Shown here piece after piece: positions 8,325 through 15,983 of a DNA stretch of 16,763 bases. The notes under the pieces were generated by a model. That model was not told the origin of the DNA and searched no databases. It was given only the letters and a program-made list of their open reading frames with translations. Source of the stretch: Lachnoclostridium sp. UBA7097 (GTDB lineage Bacteria > Bacillota > Clostridia > Lachnospirales > Lachnospiraceae); contig DKYP01000173.1 in NCBI GenBank assembly GCA_002499945.1, forward strand, positions 1 through 16,763, read 5' to 3'. Both the position numbers and the translations under genes were made by a program. Position 1 is the first letter of the stretch. Each line of letters starts with the position of its first letter.

Positions 8325-9372
8325 TACAAAAGAATGGAAAGAGTTCCAGATAAGATTACTTTTTAATATCCATGCTGGTAAATACCATTATAAAAATGAG
8401 TATTCAGCTGGTAATACTCCTTATGTGTCAGCTTCTAATGTTAATAATGCAATAAGTGGATATATTAATTTAGAACCAGATTTTAAAGGTAATTGTATTG
8501 TGGCTGGTAAAGTAGGATGTACAGCGTTCTACCAGAAAAATGATTTTTGTGCAACAAGTGATGTTAATATATTTGTACCTAAATTTAAATTGAACCAATA
8601 TATGGGACTGTTTATAGTTTCAGTATTAAATAAAAGTGAAAATTATAAATGGAGATATGGCAGACAATGCAGGGTTGGAGATAGCAGGAATATAATCATT
8701 AAATTACCTGTCTGTTATGAAATGGATAAATATGGAAATAAAATACCTAAGCAAGATGATAAATGTATTTATTCAGATGAAGGATATATACCGGATTTTG
8801 CATTTATGGAAAATTACATAAAATCATTACATAGTAAACCTATTACTACAAAAGTACGGAAAAATAATAATTATCTGAAAATTAATACAGATGAATGGCA
8901 TGAATTTATTCTGGGTGATATATTTGATATAAAAAAAGGCAAAAGGCTTACAAAGGCAGACCAGACAGAGGGTAAAACTCCATATATAGGAGCAACAGAT
9001 TCTAATAACGGGCTGGCAAATTATATAGGACAGCCGCCAATCCATGATGGAAATACAATTACATTAAGCTATAATGGTTCAGTAGGGGAAGCATTTTACC
9101 AGCCAGAGCCTTTCTGGGCAACAGATGATGTTAATGTACTGTATTTTAAAAAGGAAAACGGTGTGGAATTTAATAAGTTTATTGCACTTTTTATATGTAC
9201 TATATTAAAGAAAGAGAAATACAGGTATTCCTATGGAAGAAAATGGGTTTTAGAAAATATGAAAAATACTATAATTAAGTTGCCGGCAATTTTAAATGAT
9301 GGTAAAGCCTTTCCAGATTTTAAATATATGGAGAGTTATATAAAACAATTATTTTATAGTGACAGGATATAA
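8314..9372 (+). CDS. Specificity (S) subunit of the BcgI-like restriction-modification system
   Basis: Provides DNA target recognition for the upstream nuclease-methylase. The 352 residues form two related halves: residues 1-185 open with EWKEF and 190-352 with EWHEF. Each half continues with a short beta-rich target recognition domain (TPYVSASNVNNAI versus TPYIGATDSNNGL; YGRQCR versus YGRKW) and each ends in a matching helix (PDFAFMENYIKSL and PDFKYMESYIKQL). The long coiled-coil spacers of Type I HsdS are missing, as in BcgI B-type subunits. GGAGGG at 8300-8305 lies 8 bases from ATG 8314 but only 2 from ATG 8308, which decides the start. Two non-identical domains predict a bipartite, asymmetric target. 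Some stretches are near 22 percent GC by hand count. Confidence 0.87.
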   Translation: MNLNTKEWKEFQIRLLFNIHAGKYHYKNEYSAGNTPYVSASNVNNAISGYINLEPDFKGNCIVAGKVGCTAFYQKNDFCATSDVNIFVPKFKLNQYMGLFIVSVLNKSENYKWRYGRQCRVGDSRNIIIKLPVCYEMDKYGNKIPKQDDKCIYSDEGYIPDFAFMENYIKSLHSKPITTKVRKNNNYLKINTDEWHEFILGDIFDIKKGKRLTKADQTEGKTPYIGATDSNNGLANYIGQPPIHDGNTITLSYNGSVGEAFYQPEPFWATDDVNVLYFKKENGVEFNKFIALFICTILKKEKYRYSYGRKWVLENMKNTIIKLPAILNDGKAFPDFKYMESYIKQLFYSDRI

Positions 9373-9423
9373 TAATGGCTTATATAAAATCTAAGATAAA
9401 AATAAAACATATGGAGAGATAAT

Positions 9424-9867
9424 ATGTATACAAAAACTAACAGAAAAATTTTATTTATTTTAAGCATAATGGTTATATCATTATTAGCTGGAAATGTAAC
9501 AGCAGTAACGGCAGGTACAGGTTCTGTTTATATGGAACGCTATAAGAAATTAGAGAAAAAATGCAAGAAGAAATTTAAATATGATGCCCCTCAGCTGGTA
9601 ATGAACAGGCAGTCTGCAAAGGAATATAAACTGTGGGATAAGGAATTAAATTATGTTTATAAAAAGATTTATAATAAGTTAAATACATCAAAAAAGGAAG
9701 AACTGAAAAAGTCTGAAATTGCATGGATAAAGAAAAGGGATAAAAAAGCAGAAAAAAGTGCCAGTGAATTTGAAAGGGGTTCTATGTATCCCCAGGTATA
9801 TAATGGAAAGCTGGTACAATTAACAAAGGAAAGGATTAAATGGATTATAAACAATTATGAACCATAA
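9424..9867 (+). CDS. Small secreted LprI/DUF1311-like protein
   Basis: A 147-residue protein with an N-terminal signal peptide: a basic start (TKTNRK), a hydrophobic core at residues 9-22 and a probable cleavage near 27-30 (TAVTA). The mature part, about residues 55-120, resembles the LprI/DUF1311 fold: an EYKLWDKELNYVYKKIY helix, then LKKSEIAWIKKRDKKAEK, matching the D-x-x-LN-x-x-Y and aW-x-x-xRD pattern. The conserved cysteine pairs of many LprI proteins are absent, and there is no lipobox. Mycobacterial LprI is a lysozyme inhibitor, but most DUF1311 proteins are uncharacterised, so the role is open. GGAG at 9413-9416 precedes ATG by 7 bases. It lies 51 bases after the S subunit with no terminator between. 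Confidence 0.75.
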   Translation: MYTKTNRKILFILSIMVISLLAGNVTAVTAGTGSVYMERYKKLEKKCKKKFKYDAPQLVMNRQSAKEYKLWDKELNYVYKKIYNKLNTSKKEELKKSEIAWIKKRDKKAEKSASEFERGSMYPQVYNGKLVQLTKERIKWIINNYEP

Positions 9868-9916
9868 TGTAATTCCAGCAGTTACTGTTATTTATGGTAA
9901 TAAGGTGGTGGATTAA

Positions 9917-11164
9917 ATGGATATTCTTGAATATTTAAAAAAGCGGCAGAGTGAACTTGAATATAAAAGCCACCCTATGGCAGACCAGGATGAGGGCTTT
10001 AAGTATCTGTACTGTTATGGGCTTGGTGTTATGGCGGTTGGCAATTTAAAGGCAGTTACGGAGTTACAGCCTTCTTTTGAGGCAGTTCTTGACAGCATAT
10101 ATATTTCACAGAAAAGCAGAAACCAGATAATAGTTGATATTAATAATTATTTTGATTTCAGGATTTCAGAATTTTTTAAAAGGATTAACAGCAAAGAAGT
10201 ACAATATTGTTTTATGGCTGATATTTACAAGCTTTACAGGCTTGCTTTGTGGTCACAGGATTATTGCCGTGGGATACTTGGCAATTATTTAAAAGTTTTC
10301 AGGTTTTCAGATGCAGAGTGCAGTTTTTTTGAAAAGTTTAATAAGGCTGCGCAGGAAAGGAATGTGGAGGCAGCTGTTACATATTATAAGGAATTTAAGA
10401 ATGAAGGCTATGATATAAGTTACCAGACCCTTGTATACTTTTTCCCGGAATTTGAGATGGAAGAGCATTACAAAGATATAAATATAGGGCCTGGAAAGAC
10501 TGTGGTTTTTGACAAACCTGTAGTAATTGACGGGGATATTACAGTAGAACGTGGCGGTTCGCTTCTTATTAATGGCGCTTTTGTAAGCATGAAGGGTTCT
10601 ATAAGCACTGTTGGCGGAAGGATACGTTTAAATGGGGCAAGGATAAGGGTAGAGGAATGCGGAAATGGGTTCTGGATGGATTTTAAAGAAACAGCAGTTG
10701 TAAATATTGAGGATTCATTTATAGACTGTGGCAAGGCATGCGGGTTTCTTAAACAGGAAGCAGGGCGGCTTATTATAAGCGGAAGCGAAATAAAAAGGAC
10801 TAAAGGGGAGAGGGCAGTAAGTTTTAACGGGCTTTCTTCTATTATAGAGAATACAGAGTTTTATAGTAATGTTTCAGGGGCAATAGGTATTTACGGTTCT
10901 GCCAGAATGGTACTTAGCCAGTGCAGTTTTAATGATGCTTCGGCAGATTATGGCGGGGCAGTATATTCTGAATCTATAGGGAATGTAAAGATTGAGAGAT
11001 GTAATTTTAACAGGTGCAGGGCAGATTATCTTGGTGGTGCAGTATATTTTAAGTACCAGAAATTCGGGCAGTATGTAAAGGGCTGTGAATGTAATGGCTG
11101 TATACCACAGGATACATGTATATTTAATGTATATGACGACGATGTAGAATTAAAGGTGCGTTAA
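9917..11164 (+). CDS. Helical (TerB-like?) domain fused to a right-handed beta-helix, paralogue 1
   Basis: A 415-residue protein with no signal peptide or membrane span, so probably cytoplasmic. Residues 1-175 are alpha-helical; residues 85-150 resemble a degenerate TerB-type helical bundle without the usual acidic DG motif. Residues 185-415 are a right-handed parallel beta-helix: repeated short strands (VFDKPVVIDGDITV, LLINGAFVSM, IRLNGARIRV, NIEDSFIDC) leading to Pmp-like GGAVY and CxFxxC repeats (CSFNDASADYGGAVY, CNFNRCRADYLGGAVY). The helix ends with a cysteine-proline element (CECNGCIP, 390-397) and an acidic tail. AAGGTGG lies 8 bases before the ATG. It is followed after 10 bases by a longer paralogue. 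The beta-helix call is firm; the N-terminal call is tentative, and the function is unknown. Confidence 0.8.
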   Translation: MDILEYLKKRQSELEYKSHPMADQDEGFKYLYCYGLGVMAVGNLKAVTELQPSFEAVLDSIYISQKSRNQIIVDINNYFDFRISEFFKRINSKEVQYCFMADIYKLYRLALWSQDYCRGILGNYLKVFRFSDAECSFFEKFNKAAQERNVEAAVTYYKEFKNEGYDISYQTLVYFFPEFEMEEHYKDINIGPGKTVVFDKPVVIDGDITVERGGSLLINGAFVSMKGSISTVGGRIRLNGARIRVEECGNGFWMDFKETAVVNIEDSFIDCGKACGFLKQEAGRLIISGSEIKRTKGERAVSFNGLSSIIENTEFYSNVSGAIGIYGSARMVLSQCSFNDASADYGGAVYSESIGNVKIERCNFNRCRADYLGGAVYFKYQKFGQYVKGCECNGCIPQDTCIFNVYDDDVELKVR

Positions 11165-11174
11165 GGGGGGCAAA

Positions 11175-13028
11175 ATGATTTTAGATACACTTACAAAGTT
11201 TAATATGAGGCGCAAGCTCTGGATGACACCAGAACACCCATTATGTACAATGCCAAAGGATTTTAAGGTTATGTACATTGCCGCCCTTATACTCCAGGCA
11301 CAGCTTGTTAAGAAAACAGGGCTTCTTAATAATTATGAACTTGAACGCCTTGTCCAGTCCGGGTTTAAGCTGGATTCTTCTGATTTTGCATGGGCACTGC
11401 GTACATCAGGGGATAAGGCAGCGGTTACTGGATGCCTGCTTGATAATCTTAAGTCCGACAGGGAACGTGCTTTTTTTATAATGGATTTGGTCAATGTTTC
11501 AATAAATGACGGGGATATAGAAGAGGACAGCAGCAGGTCCATAGAACTTTTTGCCAGGATGCTTGGTGTGGCAAGTGAAAGGCTGAACCTGCTGCAAAGG
11601 TTTACTACATATGCGTATAGTGAGGATATAAAGGAATGCCAGAGGTTTGCATCTTTAATTGAAGAAAGGGTTCCTGGCATAGGGATTACAGATTTAAAAT
11701 ATTATATAATGCAGCTTACGGAAACAGTTGATTTTACCCAGAAGATACTTGATGAAAAGAAGGATTACAGGATTATTGACAGATGCAATATTTATGAAGA
11801 TATTGTTTTAAATAAAGGGATGAGGCTTGTTATAGACAATGCGGTTGTAAGGATATTTGGCAATATACTTCTTAATGGCGGCTGCCTTGTTATAAATAAT
11901 TCTAAGATTGTACGTAAATCAGGCAGCCACAGGGCATGTATAAATTTACAGGCAGCAGGCAGCAGGGCAGAACTTTCTTCTGTAGAGGCTGACTGCCGTA
12001 ATTACGGGATGTTTATAAGGGCGGAGGAAGGCACAGTAATTATAGAAAATTCAAATATCTACCGTACTTCAAGAGGCGCAGCGGTGCGTTTCTGGGGAAA
12101 GGAGCTTTTGGTAACAGGCACAGGTTTTTATGAATGTTACTCACCAGAAGACGGCGGGGCAGTTATGGCAAGGGGCGGGAAGGCAGTTATAAAAAACTGC
12201 CGTTTCCATGACTGTGAGGCAAAGCGTGGCGGGGCAGTTTATGGCACAAACGGGACTATTATATCAGGATGCAGTTTTACAAGGTGCAATGTAGCAGAGT
12301 ATGGCGCAGCAGTATATTATTCGGGTACAATGGAGGGGAATGCTGTTAAACTGGAGTATTCGGACTGCCACCCGTCAGGCGCTGAAATAGTACAGCACAT
12401 GGCATCACAAAGGGATTTTTTAATTAAAGATGAATACCATATCGGGGTATCTACAATAATTGACTGCCCTGTTTCTGTAGGAATAAGCGGGAAACTGGTA
12501 ATTGAAAATGCAAATATTTACCTTAATTACCCTTTGCGCTGTTCTGGACGCCTTATAATTGAAAATGCCAAAATTGTATCAAACCATCTTGAAGGTGGTG
12601 ACATGATATACCTTGATAATGCCAAAGAGTGCAGTATAAACCATTGTGAACTTGACGGGATGTTAAAGACGGGCGGGGTTAATTTATTGAATACACGTAT
12701 AAGTATAACAAAGTCACTTTTCCGTAATATGGACGGCGGCAGGGCAGTTTATAATGCCTACCAGCCAGAGATATCCGGATGCATATTTAATTTCTGCCAG
12801 AAAGGTGCAATATACAGCCAGGGAGGCAATATAGAAAGATGCGTGTTTATAAACTGCCGTGCAAAAAGCGGTGCAGGCATACAGATGTATGGCAGGCGGG
12901 GTAATATAAAGAACTGCATATTCAGGAGATGTGTATCAGAATACAGTGGTGGTGCCATTGACAGGCTGGCAGGCATGAAAGTGGAGAAATGCATATATGA
13001 GGATTGCAGGCCAGATAATATTTCATAA
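11175..13028 (+). CDS. TerB-like domain fused to two right-handed beta-helix modules, paralogue 2
   Basis: A 617-residue protein, also without export signals. Residues 85-150 match the TerB pattern better than in paralogue 1: RERAFFIMDLVNVSINDG with acidic D112-G113-D114 and following Glu, then ELFARMLGV. Two beta-helix modules follow. Module 1 (about 200-405) has CRFHDCEAKRGGAVY and CSFTRCNVAEYGAAVY and ends YSDCHPSG (C398, P400). Module 2 (about 415-617) has CVFINCRAKSGAGI and CIFRRCVSEYSGGAI and ends YEDCRPDNIS (C611, P613) at the C-terminus. Cysteines recur at the same rung position, giving predicted internal cysteine ladders. The strong RBS AAGGGGGG overlaps the stop of paralogue 1, so they are likely co-translated. 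A perfect terminator follows. Function is unknown; carbohydrate binding, scaffolding or stress roles are only possibilities. Confidence 0.82.
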   Translation: MILDTLTKFNMRRKLWMTPEHPLCTMPKDFKVMYIAALILQAQLVKKTGLLNNYELERLVQSGFKLDSSDFAWALRTSGDKAAVTGCLLDNLKSDRERAFFIMDLVNVSINDGDIEEDSSRSIELFARMLGVASERLNLLQRFTTYAYSEDIKECQRFASLIEERVPGIGITDLKYYIMQLTETVDFTQKILDEKKDYRIIDRCNIYEDIVLNKGMRLVIDNAVVRIFGNILLNGGCLVINNSKIVRKSGSHRACINLQAAGSRAELSSVEADCRNYGMFIRAEEGTVIIENSNIYRTSRGAAVRFWGKELLVTGTGFYECYSPEDGGAVMARGGKAVIKNCRFHDCEAKRGGAVYGTNGTIISGCSFTRCNVAEYGAAVYYSGTMEGNAVKLEYSDCHPSGAEIVQHMASQRDFLIKDEYHIGVSTIIDCPVSVGISGKLVIENANIYLNYPLRCSGRLIIENAKIVSNHLEGGDMIYLDNAKECSINHCELDGMLKTGGVNLLNTRISITKSLFRNMDGGRAVYNAYQPEISGCIFNFCQKGAIYSQGGNIERCVFINCRAKSGAGIQMYGRRGNIKNCIFRRCVSEYSGGAIDRLAGMKVEKCIYEDCRPDNIS

Positions 13029-13033
13029 TTAAT

Positions 13034-13072
13034 AAAAGGATAATACAACATAAAACAATGTATTATCCTTTT
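13034..13072. terminator. Bidirectional rho-independent terminator between convergent genes
   Basis: A perfect 14-bp stem, left arm 13034-13047 and right arm 13059-13072, encloses an 11-base loop. The stem begins with AAAA and ends with TTTT, so a U-run follows the GC-containing part in either direction. It lies between the stop of the second beta-helix gene (+) and the stop of the CorC-type gene (-), and would end transcription of both. Confidence 0.92.
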
Positions 13073-13085
13073 GATATTTTAATAT

Positions 13086-14420
13086 TTATTCTTCGGTATT
13101 TTCTTCTTCATTTTCATGTTTATGTTCATCTTCATCATTTTCTTCCCTTGGAAGCAGCTGGAGTTTAACCTTTTCTATGCGTGTTTTAGATGATTCAATA
13201 ACAGTATACTTTGCATATTCATCTTCGGCTGACTCCCCTGCACCAGGAAAATGCCCAAGCAGGTTAATAATATGGCCGGCTATGGAATCATAATCTTCAG
13301 ATTGTATTTTTATCCCAAGTGCCTCATCAATATCATCAAGTTTTGCAATTCCAAGAAGGATATAATTTTCATTATCAATTTTTGTAATCTCATCTTCTTC
13401 ATTAGAATCATATTCATCACGGATATCACCAACTATTTCTTCAATTAAATCTTCCATAGTAAGTATCCCGGAAGTTGAACCATATTCATCAAGGACTATT
13501 GCCATTGTTATAGAATCCTTTTTCATTTCAAAAAACAGTTCAGATATCTTCTTATACTCATAAGTAAAATAAGCTTCCCTCATTACATCATTAATATGGA
13601 ACTCTTCTTTGGAACCGTGGTAAAAGAATACATCTTTAAGGTTCACTATTCCAAGTATGTTATCCCGGCTGTCATTGTATACCGGCATACGTGAATATTT
13701 TTCTTTGGAATAACATTCCATAAGTTCATCATATGACAGGTCTACACTGGCAAATTCTACATCCATTTTGGGCACCATTACATCCTTTGCAAGGGAGTCG
13801 CCAAAATCTACAACATTAGTAATCATTTTCCTTTCTACTGTTTCAATTACACCTTCTTCATGGCTTAAATCAAGTATTGTACGAAGTTCATTCTCTGTAA
13901 TTGCAGGACGTTCTTCACCATCTGTCTGGAAAAGGCCCATAAGTGCACCCGAAAGCTTGTCAAACAGGAAGGAAAGCGGGTACAGTATATTTGTAAGAGT
14001 ATATACGGGTTTTGCATATATAAGTGCCAGCTTTTCACTGTTCATTGATGCAAATGACTTTGGCACTATTTCACCAAATATAATTACAAGTATAGTAAGT
14101 ATCCCCGTTGCAAGCCCTGTAACCATGCTTTCCATTGTTGTAAGGCCGGCTTTCTTTGCGAGCCCTATGGCAAATGAGGTGGTAAGTGAAGATGCAGAGA
14201 GGTTCACTATATTATTGCCTATAAGTATTGTACTTAAAAGCTTGGTAGGGTTTTCAACCAGCTTAAGGACAATGGAGGCATTTTTTATACCTTCATCTGC
14301 CATAGACTTTATGCGCATTTTACTAACAGTTGTAAGACATGTCTCTGCTGATGAAAAAAAAGCAGAGAGCAGCAGCAGGACCAGTAATATTGCTATCCTC
14401 GACGCGTCACTAGAATCCAA
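13086..14420 (-). CDS. CorC/HlyC-type CNNM-CBS membrane protein (divalent cation transport)
   Basis: A 444-residue integral membrane protein. The N-terminal CNNM/DUF21 domain (about 1-190) has the FFSSAETC motif with E26, the hydrophobic segment LLSTILIGNNIVN, and the signature GEIVPKSFA. A CBS pair follows at about 205-330 (DVMVPKMDVEF, YSRMPVYNDS, MAIVLDEYGSTSGILTMEDLIEEIVGDI), then a CorC/HlyC transporter-associated domain (about 345-425). The last 17 residues are strongly acidic with His, which could bind cations. Relatives bind nucleotides in the CBS pair and are linked to Mg/Co efflux or Mg homeostasis; the older name hemolysin is not meaningful. The start is TTG at 14420-14418, with GGAG 7 bases upstream on the - strand. 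It has its own promoter. Confidence 0.93.
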   Translation of the reverse strand: MDSSDASRIAILLVLLLLSAFFSSAETCLTTVSKMRIKSMADEGIKNASIVLKLVENPTKLLSTILIGNNIVNLSASSLTTSFAIGLAKKAGLTTMESMVTGLATGILTILVIIFGEIVPKSFASMNSEKLALIYAKPVYTLTNILYPLSFLFDKLSGALMGLFQTDGEERPAITENELRTILDLSHEEGVIETVERKMITNVVDFGDSLAKDVMVPKMDVEFASVDLSYDELMECYSKEKYSRMPVYNDSRDNILGIVNLKDVFFYHGSKEEFHINDVMREAYFTYEYKKISELFFEMKKDSITMAIVLDEYGSTSGILTMEDLIEEIVGDIRDEYDSNEEDEITKIDNENYILLGIAKLDDIDEALGIKIQSEDYDSIAGHIINLLGHFPGAGESAEDEYAKYTVIESSKTRIEKVKLQLLPREENDEDEHKHENEEENTEE

Positions 14421-14461
14421 ATAATCACTCCATTCAAATAAATCTATTGTTTATGTACAAC

Positions 14462-14497
14462 ACTAAATATTTTAACGGTGAAATGGGAAATTGTCAA
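14462..14497 (-). promoter_or_regulatory. Sigma-A-type promoter for the CorC-type gene
   Basis: On the - strand, a consensus TTGACA (-35, at 14497-14492) is followed by a 17-base spacer and TAAAAT (-10, at 14474-14469). The predicted start of transcription near 14462 leaves a leader of about 42 bases before the TTG start codon. Confidence 0.75.
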
Positions 14498-14504
14498 GCC
14501 TGGT

Positions 14505-14525
14505 AAAACATAGTAACAAAACATA
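14505..14525. repeat. AAAACATA direct repeat in the divergent intergenic region
   Basis: The octamer AAAACATA occurs at 14505-14512 and again at 14518-14525, a 13-base period. It lies just upstream of the CorC-type promoter and about 50 bases upstream of the kinase promoter, so it could be an operator for either. In AT-rich DNA it may also be chance. The 13-base period is shorter than the usual LytTR site spacing of about 21. Confidence 0.35.
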
Positions 14526-14575
14526 CCTTAAAAAGTGCATATTGTGCCGGAGGTATAAACTTTTAATCCTGTTTT

Positions 14576-14603
14576 TGCTATAATTATAAAAAAATAATTA
14601 TAG
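14576..14603 (+). promoter_or_regulatory. Extended -10 promoter inside an inverted repeat, upstream of the kinase gene
   Basis: An extended -10, TGCTATAAT at 14576-14584, has only a poor -35 match (TAAACT, 14556-14561), as is common for extended -10 promoters. The -10 lies within a perfect 10-bp inverted repeat (14578-14587 and 14594-14603) separated by six A residues. A dimeric repressor or autoregulator bound there would block the promoter. A second TATAAT at 14625-14630 is too close to the start codon to give a normal leader. Confidence 0.55.
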
Positions 14604-14656
14604 AAATAAAAATAGATAAAGAGGTATAATAGATTATATAATGAAAGCAGGTGGAA

Positions 14657-15964
14657 ATGGTGTTAGGAGGTTCTGTACTTATAGCCTTGATAAGGTTTAT
14701 GTTAAGTATTGCTGCCGTAACCATATTTTATTTTATGATAAGCACACCACGTTTTGGTATAAGGGTTATGATACCAGCATGTGCAGGTTTTAATATTGTT
14801 ATGGCTGCCATGTTATGTATATGGTACGTGGCAGACCGGGAAAACTGTATAAGAATGGTGGCGTTTGTATCATATATCTGTTTTTCTTTATTTGCCATAT
14901 TTATGGCTGATGACCCTGTTTTTCTGTCAATATACAAACTTGCTCTTATTTTTTACCTGCTGGCAGTATTTTTAATTGGCGGGATAGAAATTTCAGTTAT
15001 TTTTTTCAATGGAAATGTGTGGGCAGATATAATTGTACGTATTATAATAATTATTACCATATCATATTTTATGAATAAATATTTGAAGGAATCTATCAAA
15101 AAGTTTAGTATTTATGTTGAGGAAGAACTGGATAAATTCAGTGCTGCTATTATGATAATGAGCCTGGTATTCGGAATAGGGTATATTTTAAACCCGGGCA
15201 GGATGGAACATACGGTTTACCGCCTTTTCCAGATTATTATGAATTTTTTCCTTACAGGCATACTGCAGGTCCTTATATACAGGCTTTATTTGCATATTGG
15301 CAAAGAACAGGAATACCAGAAGGAGAACCAGCTTATGCAGATGAACCACAGGCTTTTAGAGCGCCAGTTAGAGCTTCTGGAAGAATCTGTTGCGTCAAGC
15401 AGGAGGATATACCATGATATAAGACACCATAATACTGTTATTACAGAATTTGTGTACAGGAAACAATATGAAGAACTGTTAAAATATCTGCAGGATTATG
15501 ATAAAATAATAGATAAAAGCGGGCAAAAAGTTATATGTGCCAATACAGCAGTAAATAATATTCTTTCTGCATACACAAGGAAAGCAGAGAAAGAAAATAT
15601 AAAAGTTACAATAGAAGCAGGGCTGGAGAGAAATTTCCCAATACCCAATATTGACCTTGTAACAATACTTTCAAATGCTTATGAAAATGCAATTTATGGA
15701 TGTATGGAGGTACTGAAACATGGAGAACAGGAATGTTTTATACATATTTTAATTAAAAGGAAAAATAACAAGCTTGTTATCTGCTGCAGCAATACATGCC
15801 GCAAGGAAACAGAGATTATGCATGGGCAGCCAAAGCCTGAATTTACAGGCGGCATAGGTGTGTCAAGCATTATAAAGACAGCAGAAAAATACGGCGGTGA
15901 ATATGATTTTAAGAATGATAATGGTGTTTTTGTATTCCGCCTTATTATGAATATACCACACTGA
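14657..15964 (+). CDS. GHKL-family membrane sensor histidine kinase (AgrC-like)
   Basis: The sensor of a two-component system. Residues 1-220 contain six or so hydrophobic membrane segments with almost no extracellular domain, as in AgrC-type peptide or ligand sensors. A coiled linker (QEYQKENQLMQMNHRLLERQ) leads to the H-box RIYHDIRHH, whose first His (codon 15413-15415) is the likely phosphoacceptor. The GHKL ATPase has an N-box SNAYENAI and a G-box GGIGVSSI near the C-terminus. The start is uncertain: ATG 14657 gives 435 residues, while GTG 14651 and GTG 14660 share the same AGGTGG at 14649-14654, which fits GTG 14660 best by spacing. No AgrB/AgrD peptide pheromone genes are present. The response regulator starts 20 bases downstream. 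Confidence 0.9.
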   Translation: MVLGGSVLIALIRFMLSIAAVTIFYFMISTPRFGIRVMIPACAGFNIVMAAMLCIWYVADRENCIRMVAFVSYICFSLFAIFMADDPVFLSIYKLALIFYLLAVFLIGGIEISVIFFNGNVWADIIVRIIIIITISYFMNKYLKESIKKFSIYVEEELDKFSAAIMIMSLVFGIGYILNPGRMEHTVYRLFQIIMNFFLTGILQVLIYRLYLHIGKEQEYQKENQLMQMNHRLLERQLELLEESVASSRRIYHDIRHHNTVITEFVYRKQYEELLKYLQDYDKIIDKSGQKVICANTAVNNILSAYTRKAEKENIKVTIEAGLERNFPIPNIDLVTILSNAYENAIYGCMEVLKHGEQECFIHILIKRKNNKLVICCSNTCRKETEIMHGQPKPEFTGGIGVSSIIKTAEKYGGEYDFKNDNGVFVFRLIMNIPH

Positions 15965-15983
15965 TTATGGAGGAATTCAGGCA

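Noticed and set aside
9861..9899. Possible hairpin ACCATAA / TTATGGT after the LprI-like gene
   Set aside because: Only 7 bp with a loop of about 24 bases and no U-run, so it does not qualify as a terminator.
10940..12250. Recurring GGCGGGGCAGT stretches considered as a CRISPR-like or regulatory DNA repeat
   Set aside because: They are irregularly spaced, in frame, and encode the GGAVY/GGAVM motif of the beta-helix, so they are protein repeats.
13768..14424. Open frame on the + strand of 218 codons opposite the CorC-type gene
   Set aside because: The - strand encodes the conserved CNNM and CBS motifs over the same bases and has its own promoter, so the + frame is non-coding.
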